A DNA stretch of 7,484 bases from RGIG1995 sp045645205 (GTDB lineage Bacteria; Bacillota; Clostridia; Oscillospirales; CAG-272): the NCBI GenBank assembly GCA_045645205.1, contig JAZRIJ010000046.1, positions 1 to 7,484 on the forward strand. Direction: 5' to 3'. Positions within the stretch are counted from its first letter, which is position 1. Each line of letters begins with the position of its first letter. Shown here piece after piece: positions 1 through 5,016 of the stretch. The notes beneath the pieces were generated by a model. That model was not told the DNA's origin. It ran no database searches and saw nothing but the letters and a program-made list of their open reading frames with translations. The translations under genes were made by a program, and so were the position numbers.

Positions 1-116
1 CCCCACCCTCACAAACGACCAAAGGTTTTCCACCTTTGCAATTTTCCTCTCTGTACCTGTTAGTGTGGGGAATAGGATTTATGTTGGTGTTGGATTTGTA
101 GAATAAGTTTTTTGCA

Positions 117-162
117 GTCATCCTGAGCGAAGGCGGTTTGCGCCGAAGTCGAAGGATCTCAT
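117..162. repeat. REP-like imperfect palindrome
   Basis: The element begins GTCATCCTGAGCG and ends GAAGGATCTCAT. It folds as ATCCT (120-124) with AGGAT (153-157), CGA (128-130) with TCG (149-151) and GGCG (132-135) with CGCC (141-144), around a 5-nt loop. Sequences of this general form are common between genes in many gut bacteria, from memory rather than a search. It has no T-run on either side, so it is unlikely to be a simple terminator. Copy number in this genome is unknown. Confidence 0.5.
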
Positions 163-205
163 TTTCTCTATGCAAAAATAAAAATATAGCAGAAACATAG
201 TTTTG

Positions 206-329
206 CCCTCTCCTGTCGGGGTAGCGAAGCGGCGGCGAGGTAGTGAATTACAGTCCGGTGGACTGTAAGAGCCGAGCCGTGACCGAGTCGCAACGAGAAG
301 GTGGCGCCGAAGGTGGCGTGAGGAAAGGG
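206..329. repeat. Fold-back intergenic element, possibly MITE-like
   Basis: The block is bounded by CCCTCTCCT (206-214) and AGGAAAGGG (321-329), which are inverted copies with one mismatch. Inside is a perfect 9-bp hairpin, TTACAGTCC (248-256) with GGACTGTAA (260-268) around GGT, and two direct copies of AAGGTGGCG (298-306 and 310-318). It is visibly richer in G and C than the AT-rich DNA on both sides. The structure suggests a dispersed palindromic element or a non-autonomous miniature element. No transposase is present and no target-site duplication was established, so the class is inferred. Confidence 0.45.
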
Positions 330-367
330 TGTGCCTTTTAAATTAGCAGAATCGTAACGTGCCCCCA

Positions 368-389
368 AAAAACAATAAATATTGTTTTT
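368..389. other. AT-rich perfect hairpin, possible weak terminator
   Basis: AAAAACAAT (368-376) pairs perfectly with ATTGTTTTT (381-389) around a 4-nt loop. The stem is almost all A-T, and the T-rich arm gives a short U-tract if read on the + strand. It could end transcription entering from the left and so insulate the cysE promoter, but the low GC content makes a strong terminator unlikely. Confidence 0.3.
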
Positions 390-418
390 GAGTATTTGTT
401 AATATTTTTCCTAAACAC

Positions 419-446
419 TTTACAAATGGGAAAATATGTGTATAAT
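419..446 (+). promoter_or_regulatory. Sigma-A-type promoter of the cysE T-box operon
   Basis: A -35 box TTTACA (419-424) and a perfect -10 box TATAAT (441-446) are separated by 16 nt. Transcription would start near 453-456, just before Stem I of the T-box. The sequence around it closely matches the rpsO promoter further down the window. Confidence 0.75.
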
Positions 447-461
447 AATATAAGAAGAATA

Positions 462-675
462 ATGCGATGATCGGGAAAATGCCGTCAGAAAAGGTTTCAG
501 GTTTCAGAGATGTGCGTCATATCGGTGAAAGATGCATACCTGCCGAGACGGAAGTGCGCCCGTGAGCAGGTGCTAATCACACCCGTTTTGTCAGCGATAA
601 CAGACACGCAAGTTATAAACCGAAGTGGGACCGCGGAAATGACACCGCCTTTGAGTAAAATCAAAGGCGTTTTTT
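462..675 (+). ncRNA. Cysteine-specific T-box riboswitch leader
   Basis: This leader binds uncharged tRNA-Cys to allow read-through into cysE. Stem I is readable. CGGG (472-475) pairs with CCCG (559-562) above a GATGA/TGA kink-turn-like motif. CCGTC (482-486) pairs with GACGG (547-551), and between these helices lies the specifier loop with the Cys codon TGC (555-557). CAGGT (498-502) pairs with ACCTG (538-542). Above it sit a CAGAGA bulge (505-510) and a distal GGTGAAA loop (524-530) closed by 512-518 with 531-537. The antiterminator is AAG (623-625) and GCGG (633-636) pairing with CTT (649-651) and CCGC (645-648). It holds the conserved TGGGACC bulge (626-632), whose TGG pairs with the tRNA CCA end. 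The downstream genes cysE and cysS fit the specificity. The middle part (about 570-615) was not folded with confidence. Confidence 0.93.
646..675 (+). terminator. T-box regulatory (attenuator) terminator
   Basis: A 9-bp perfect stem, CGCCTTTGA (646-654) with TCAAAGGCG (661-669), has a 6-nt loop and is followed by six T residues (670-675). Its 5' arm shares bases 646-653 with the 3' side of the antiterminator, so the two folds exclude each other, as expected for transcription attenuation. With charged or no tRNA-Cys the terminator should form and stop transcription before cysE. Confidence 0.92.
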
Positions 676-697
676 GTTTTGAAGGGAGACTATGTGT

Positions 698-1441
698 ATG
701 AAAAAATATGTAAACAAGGATGTTTTTGACGTTATTGCCGACGTCTTGACAAGCGAACCTGTAAAGATCGCAAAGCAGTATTATAAAAACAGCAAAACGG
801 CAAGGTGCTTAAAGAATATAAAAGATACCGTTGCCGAGGATGTTAAAACGGTCAAGGATAGAGACCCTGCCGCTTCGAGCACCGCAGAAGTTCTGTTGCT
901 TTATTCGGGACTTCACGCCGTATGGGCGCACAGGGTATCACATAAATTATATAAGAAAAATCACAAGTTTTCAGCCCGTATGATAAGCCAGGGCGCAAAG
1001 GCGATAACGGGTATTGAGATCCATCCGGGTGCTACTATCGGTAAAAATTTGTTTATCGACCACGGTTCGGGTGTGGTTATCGGTGAAACTACGGAGATCG
1101 GAGACAATTGTACGCTCTATCAGGGCGTAACGCTCGGCGGTACGGGTAAGGATACAGGTAAGAGACACCCCACGTTGGGCAACAATGTTATGGTGGGTGC
1201 AGGCGCGAGGGTGCTGGGACCCTTTAAGGTCGGAGATGGCTCGAAAATAGCCGCAAACGCAGTTGTGCTGACCGAGGTTCCCAAAAACTGCACGGCTGTC
1301 GGTATCCCCGCAAAGGTAGTCAAGCGTAACAATGTGCGTGTTGCCGATGACCTTGATCATATCCACATTCCCGACCCTGTGGCTCAAAAAATAGCAGAAC
1401 TCGAAGAAAGAATAAAAGAGCTTGAAAAGAAAGCTGACTAA
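698..1441 (+). CDS. cysE: Serine O-acetyltransferase
   Basis: Transfers acetyl from acetyl-CoA to L-serine, giving O-acetylserine, the cytosolic precursor of cysteine. An N-terminal helical domain holds the DRDPA motif (residues 54-58). A left-handed beta-helix of hexapeptide repeats follows (about 105-205), with GIEIHPG, DHGSGVVIGET, VTLGGTGK and GIPAKVV. Glu107 and His122 sit at the spacing of the Asp143/His158 catalytic pair of E. coli CysE; Glu at the first site is normal in Bacillus-type enzymes, from memory. The tail (about 225-247) is a charged coiled-coil-like helix. I chose ATG 698 (247 aa) because the GGGAG at 684-688 lies 9 nt upstream; an in-frame ATG at 692 would leave only 3 nt. 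The N-terminus is roughly 30-50 residues longer than in B. subtilis CysE (about 217 aa). It is the first gene after the Cys T-box, with cysS downstream. Confidence 0.96.
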   Translation: MKKYVNKDVFDVIADVLTSEPVKIAKQYYKNSKTARCLKNIKDTVAEDVKTVKDRDPAASSTAEVLLLYSGLHAVWAHRVSHKLYKKNHKFSARMISQGAKAITGIEIHPGATIGKNLFIDHGSGVVIGETTEIGDNCTLYQGVTLGGTGKDTGKRHPTLGNNVMVGAGARVLGPFKVGDGSKIAANAVVLTEVPKNCTAVGIPAKVVKRNNVRVADDLDHIHIPDPVAQKIAELEERIKELEKKAD

Positions 1442-1518
1442 AAATATTTACGGGACGCATAGCAGAATCCCCGATAAATTTAATGTATATAATTTACTTA
1501 AATAGGAGAAAATAGAAA

Positions 1519-2919
1519 ATGAAGCTTTATAACACATTAACAAGACAAAAGGGCGAATTTACGCCTCTTGATGAAAAAAATGTCAGAATTTATTCCTGCG
1601 GACCTACCGTTTACGGTTACGCACACATAGGTAATATGAGAACTTATGTGTTTATGGATTTTCTCCGCAGAACATTGCAATGGAACGGCTACAAACTTCT
1701 TCACGCAATGAACATAACTGATGTAGGACACCTTGTAAGCGATGCTGACGAGGGTGAGGATAAGATGTCAAAGACTGCTCGCGAACAGAAGAAGACACCT
1801 TGGGAGATTGCGGAATACTATACAGGCGTATTTCTCCGCGATATAGACAGACTTAACATTCAGCGTCCCGAGATTGTTCCTAAGGCGACTATGCATATTC
1901 AGGAAATGATAGATTTTGTACAGGGGCTGCTTGATAGTGGTTATGCATACGAAACAAGCGACGGTATTTACTATGATATAAAGAAATTTAAGGATTACGG
2001 CAAACTTTCGAGAATGAACTTTGATGAAAACCAGGCGGGAGCGCGCGTTGAAGTAAACAGCGAAAAACGCCATCCTGCTGATTTTGCGCTTTGGAAAAAG
2101 GCTGATCCTACTCACATTATGCAGTGGGAGTCTCCTTGGGGCATGGGTTATCCCGGCTGGCATATCGAATGTTCGGCAATGGGACTTAAATATCTCGGAG
2201 AGGAATTTGATATTCATACCGGTGGTGTTGACCATATTCCGATACATCATGAAAATGAGATTGCTCAGACCTGCGGACTTCTTGGTCATCCTGCGGCAAA
2301 ATGGTGGATACATGGTGAATTTATGCTTGTTGACGGTGGAAAGATGTCGAAGAGTTTGGGTAACACTTACACGCTTGATCAGCTTCAGGAAAAGGGATAT
2401 TCTCCTATGGTATTCAGATATTTCTGCCTGAATGCGCACTACAGTCAGAAGCTTAATTTTACATTTAAAGGTATGGATTCCGCAAAGAAGTCTTTAAATA
2501 ACCTTAAGAATCAGATCAAGAAGCACAAGGGCGCTGATGGTCAGGTAAGCAAAGAAGAGTTGAATAAACTTCTTAAGGAATTTGAAGAGGCAATAAACGA
2601 CGACCTTAACATTCCGAAGGCTCTTGGAACTGTATGGAATATGGCAAGGTATGAAACAAAGTCAAATGCAATATATGAGCTTATAATACGTTGCGACTCC
2701 ATTCTCGGAATTGACCTTGACAAAGAAGAGGCAAAGGAAGAAACGACAAGTGCGGTTGACAGTGAGCTTGACCAAGAAATTAAAGAACAGATATCTCTTC
2801 GTCTTGAGGCAAAAAAGGCAAAGAATTACGCAGAGGCTGATCGTATCAGAAACGAACTTGCGGCGCGTGGTATTATTCTTACCGATACAAAGGACGGCAC
2901 GACTTACTCGATTAAATAA
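1519..2919 (+). CDS. cysS: Cysteinyl-tRNA synthetase
   Basis: Class I aminoacyl-tRNA synthetase that charges tRNA-Cys with cysteine in the cytosol. The 466-residue length is normal. Seen in order: CGPTVY (27-32), the HIGH-type motif HIGN (36-39), PGWHIECSAM (212-221), HHENE (243-247), and KMSKS (275-279). A helical anticodon-binding region and the typical C-terminus follow, with NYAEADRIRNELAARGI and a GTTYSIK ending. The zinc ligands expected from the E. coli enzyme are all present: Cys27, Cys218, His243 and Glu247. The segment GGVDHIPIHHENE differs from the more common GGxDLxFPHHENE and points to a family variant. Start is supported by AGGAG at 1504-1508, 10 nt upstream. It lies 77 nt after cysE with no terminator between, so the Cys T-box should control it too. 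Its product consumes cysteine made through cysE and recharges the tRNA that the leader senses. Confidence 0.98.
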   Translation: MKLYNTLTRQKGEFTPLDEKNVRIYSCGPTVYGYAHIGNMRTYVFMDFLRRTLQWNGYKLLHAMNITDVGHLVSDADEGEDKMSKTAREQKKTPWEIAEYYTGVFLRDIDRLNIQRPEIVPKATMHIQEMIDFVQGLLDSGYAYETSDGIYYDIKKFKDYGKLSRMNFDENQAGARVEVNSEKRHPADFALWKKADPTHIMQWESPWGMGYPGWHIECSAMGLKYLGEEFDIHTGGVDHIPIHHENEIAQTCGLLGHPAAKWWIHGEFMLVDGGKMSKSLGNTYTLDQLQEKGYSPMVFRYFCLNAHYSQKLNFTFKGMDSAKKSLNNLKNQIKKHKGADGQVSKEELNKLLKEFEEAINDDLNIPKALGTVWNMARYETKSNAIYELIIRCDSILGIDLDKEEAKEETTSAVDSELDQEIKEQISLRLEAKKAKNYAEADRIRNELAARGIILTDTKDGTTYSIK

Positions 2920-2936
2920 AAATACAGAGGTAAAAC

Positions 2937-4382
2937 ATGTTTAAAAAAAACGGATTTTTATTCCTTGTCATAATGCTTTGTCTCGTAAGCTTAACATCCT
3001 GTTTTGTTGTTATAAATAAGAAGGGGGAGGGACCCAAAAAATCTCCTACTGAAACAAGCAAAGAGACAGAGTCTGTCATTGAAAGAGTCCCTGCCATGAC
3101 AGATGTGTTGGCGGAAGGGAAGGCAGAGGCCGAAAAGGCGCTTGAAGGTTTGTTTGAAGGTAAGGATCTTGCAGGTGAGAGCATAAGCATCATTATTGCC
3201 GACAGCACAAATATGAATATCTATCCGGAACAGGAGAGTTCGTATAATACAGCTCTTCAATTTCAGAGAGAACTTATTTCCGAAAAGCTTAACTGCACGG
3301 TTTATGTATACAACATTTCATATAACACATTTATAAGCGATGTGCAGGCGGCGATGAATACGGGTATATATTATTCGGATGTTATCTGTATTCCGCAGAG
3401 ATGTGTAGGTGAGTTGTGCAGGCTTGGTTTGATAGCAGATCTGTACTCGCTTTACGGGGATGTATTTGTTGAAGACTGCTATGATCTTGATGCAAAGGCG
3501 CAGGGAGAGGGAGGAAACCGCCTTTACGGAATAGCGGGAGATGCTTCGGTTACTCCGGGGGCTTATGGCTGTGTTTACTTCAACAAGACTGTATCCGATA
3601 GTTTTGGAATTACCGAGCAGATATACGAAGCTGCTGAAAATGGAAGCTTTACTATCGATAAGATGCTTGAATTTAAAACTCTTTGTACCTCAGAAGAGGG
3701 GACTGTTGCAGCTGTAGCATCAAGCAGTAATGATATGCTTATAGAATCATTGTTTGGAGCAACGGGGATGAACTATTTTACTTCCTCGCTTGAAGGGGTT
3801 CCTTCTGCAGCAGAAAACGGTGAAAGAATGGATACATTTATAAATAAGCTGCGTGCCTTGGTAGGCGATACTGCAAACTGTATATGCGCCGAAAATGCAT
3901 ACGAGATTTTTGAACAGGGACAGGCCTTGTTCTATATAGATACGCTTGAAAAGGCAGCTACTCTCAAAAATTCTTACGGTATAGTGCCGTTGCCAAAGCT
4001 TGACATAAACCAGACGGAGTATCATACTTTTGCAAATGGTTACGCTTATGTTTTTGCTGTGCTTAATTCGAATAACAGATCTCCATATGCCGTTGACCTT
4101 ATAAGAGCCTTCAACGAAACAGCTGCGGTGCTTAACGATGCGTGGACTAGGGATATTTTGGATTATGCACTTCGCGATTCAAAATCATATAACATGTTAA
4201 AGCTTATATTGCAAAATCCCAACTATGATTTTGCATATTTTTACGGCGAAGCTTATGAATCGGTTGCTTCTTCAAGCTATGATGCATTGAAGCGGGCGGT
4301 GCTTGAAAATGCCGACTATAAAAGTCTGGTTGCCGCGCAGTCCGTTAAATTTAAAAATACAGTTGAGTCAATATTTGGTTAA
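2937..4382 (+). CDS. Solute-binding-type lipoprotein, substrate unknown
   Basis: A 481-residue exported lipoprotein. The N-terminus has a KK pair, a hydrophobic segment (7-20) and lipobox LTSC with Cys22 as the lipidated residue. A charged, Ser/Thr/Glu/Lys-rich linker follows (about 28-75). The rest resembles family 1 extracellular solute-binding proteins of ABC importers: a beta-strand start ESISIIIADS (81-90), a region with SDVICIPQ (147-154), YGIAGDASVTPGAYGCVYFNK (197-217) and the late stretch GIVPLPKLDINQTEYHTF (348-365). The family call is by overall pattern, not search. No permease or ATPase is nearby, so it is an orphan. Nine cysteines follow Cys22, including Cys151, 156 and 161 spaced every five residues. 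GAGG (2927-2930) lies 6 nt before the ATG. It starts only 17 nt after cysS and is probably co-transcribed with it. Sugar, peptide or amino-acid binding are all possible. Confidence 0.8.
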   Translation: MFKKNGFLFLVIMLCLVSLTSCFVVINKKGEGPKKSPTETSKETESVIERVPAMTDVLAEGKAEAEKALEGLFEGKDLAGESISIIIADSTNMNIYPEQESSYNTALQFQRELISEKLNCTVYVYNISYNTFISDVQAAMNTGIYYSDVICIPQRCVGELCRLGLIADLYSLYGDVFVEDCYDLDAKAQGEGGNRLYGIAGDASVTPGAYGCVYFNKTVSDSFGITEQIYEAAENGSFTIDKMLEFKTLCTSEEGTVAAVASSSNDMLIESLFGATGMNYFTSSLEGVPSAAENGERMDTFINKLRALVGDTANCICAENAYEIFEQGQALFYIDTLEKAATLKNSYGIVPLPKLDINQTEYHTFANGYAYVFAVLNSNNRSPYAVDLIRAFNETAAVLNDAWTRDILDYALRDSKSYNMLKLILQNPNYDFAYFYGEAYESVASSSYDALKRAVLENADYKSLVAAQSVKFKNTVESIFG

Positions 4383-4436
4383 TGGAGTCAAGGAAAAAAG
4401 ATAATTGTAAATAAAATGTTAAATAAGACAAACCCC

Positions 4437-4465
4437 TTTACAAATAAGGAAAAATATGTTATATT
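4437..4465 (+). promoter_or_regulatory. Promoter of the rpsO-pnp unit
   Basis: A -35 box TTTACA (4437-4442), a 17-nt spacer and a -10 box TATATT (4460-4465) are present. TG at 4457-4458 makes it an extended -10. Transcription would begin near 4472, giving a leader of about 100 nt before rpsO. It lies 54 nt after the lipoprotein stop codon. Confidence 0.7.
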
Positions 4466-4471
4466 TACAAA

Positions 4472-4562
4472 GTATGTAATCGCAGACTCGGTTTTTGGAC
4501 AAAAAAGCGAATAATGCTTTGCTTCACCGACCGATTGCTAAGTTTTAGCGAAAATAATTTAT
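4472..4562 (+). promoter_or_regulatory. rpsO 5' leader, candidate S15 autoregulatory RNA
   Basis: The leader can fold into TCGGT (4488-4492) with ACCGA (4526-4530), enclosing AAAGC (4504-4508) with GCTTT (4516-4520). A separate hairpin, GCTAA (4537-4541) with TTAGC (4545-4549), stands 13 nt before the ribosome-binding site. S15 is known to repress its own translation through structured leaders in several bacteria, and these structures differ between lineages. That this leader binds S15 is inference; I saw no match to a specific published structure. Confidence 0.35.
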
Positions 4563-4575
4563 GAGGTGATAAACT

Positions 4576-4839
4576 ATGTTGAAAGAACAGAAACAGCAGA
4601 TTATCGAAGAAAACAAGCTTCATGACGGAGATACAGGATCTCCCGAAGTACAGATTGCTATCCTTACGGACAGAATCAATTCGCTTACAGAGCATCTTAA
4701 GAAGAATCCCAATGACCACCACTCAAGACGCGGCTTGCTCAAGATGGTTGGACGCAGAAGAAATCTTCTTGGTTATCTTACAAAGAAGGATATCAACCGT
4801 TATCGTGCAATTATCGAAAAACTCGGTATCCGTAAATAA
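4576..4839 (+). CDS. rpsO: 30S ribosomal protein S15
   Basis: S15 binds 16S rRNA early in assembly of the small subunit platform and contributes to an intersubunit bridge. The 87 residues match the family's usual 88-89. The hallmark stretch HDGDTGSPEVQIAILTDRI (16-34), then NDHHSRRGLLKMVGRRRNLLGYL (46-68), are intact; the latter carries the rRNA-binding His-His-Ser-Arg-Arg and basic GRRR segments. The protein ends in the common YRAIIEKLGIRK pattern. The start is fixed by a full-strength GAGGTGAT at 4563-4570, 5 nt upstream. It has its own promoter and leader and is followed by pnp after 177 nt, a gene order known from both Firmicutes and Proteobacteria. Confidence 0.99.
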   Translation: MLKEQKQQIIEENKLHDGDTGSPEVQIAILTDRINSLTEHLKKNPNDHHSRRGLLKMVGRRRNLLGYLTKKDINRYRAIIEKLGIRK

Positions 4840-4854
4840 AACACGCTTAAAATG

Positions 4855-4886
4855 GGGCAGAATTTTACGGTTCTGCCCTATAAGTT
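4855..4886 (+). terminator. Terminator-like hairpin after rpsO, weak T-tract
   Basis: A perfect 8-bp stem, GGGCAGAA (4855-4862) with TTCTGCCC (4871-4878), has an 8-nt loop and lies 15 nt after the rpsO stop codon. What follows is TATAAGTTTAT rather than an uninterrupted T-run. It may terminate only partially or protect the 3' end of rpsO mRNA, leaving some read-through into pnp. Confidence 0.55.
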
Positions 4887-4914
4887 TATAAAATAAACTA
4901 TATTTTATTTAAAA

Positions 4915-4992
4915 CGGCATAGTGGTTTAGCAATTAAATATCTGCCCGACGGAGACAACGGACGGTTATTTAAGTGCTAAAACCTATGACCG
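4915..4992 (+). promoter_or_regulatory. Long stem-loop in the pnp leader
   Basis: Bases 4915-4940 pair with 4967-4992 over about 23 base pairs: CGG/CCG at the base, then CATAG/CTATG, TTTAGCA/TGCTAAA and TTAAATA/TATTTAA. Only single-base bulges and one or two mismatches interrupt it. The 26-nt apical part (4941-4966) can form a few more GC pairs. The structure ends 13 nt before the pnp ribosome-binding site. In E. coli the pnp leader holds a long hairpin cut by RNase III, and PNPase then represses its own mRNA. A similar role here is inference. Confidence 0.7.
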
Positions 4993-5016
4993 CAGAGGAA
5001 AAAACGGAGGAAGAAA

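Larger units (their letters stand above)
1..417. other. Non-coding left flank rich in palindromes
   Basis: No reading frame here looks like a real gene. The one long open frame, on the minus strand over 168-368, coincides with a repeat-like fold-back block, has no good ribosome-binding site and encodes a low-information peptide. The stretch holds a 7-bp hairpin at 20-38 (CAAAGGT/ACCTTTG), roughly inverted ends at 1-13 and 58-70, a REP-like palindrome (117-162), a larger fold-back block (206-329) and an AT-rich hairpin (368-389). It is best read as an intergenic space that has collected short repeated elements. Whether another gene ends just left of the window cannot be seen. Confidence 0.6.

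Noticed and set aside
168..368. Minus-strand open frame of 66 codons
   Set aside because: It overlaps the palindromic block, lacks a good ribosome-binding site and has a composition typical of translated repeats.
692..697. Earlier cysE start adding Met-Cys
   Set aside because: Only 3 nt separate it from the ribosome-binding site, while the ATG at 698 has a 9-nt spacing. A Cys codon as second codon is tempting given the regulation, but not supported.
510..701. Plus-strand open frame of 63 codons upstream of cysE, possible leader peptide
   Set aside because: It lies wholly across the T-box RNA structures; the T-box explains the sequence, and no ribosome-binding site precedes the frame.
1488..1493. 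TATAAT box between cysE and cysS as an internal promoter
   Set aside because: No recognisable -35 box lies at the right distance and the extended -10 TG is misplaced by one base.
1762..1776. KMSKT in CysRS (residues 82-86) as a second signature motif
   Set aside because: It lies too early; the true KMSKS is at residues 275-279 with the right context. The early copy appears coincidental.
1768..2439. Long minus-strand open frame inside cysS
   Set aside because: It is a shadow of cysS, whose motifs are all intact on the + strand.
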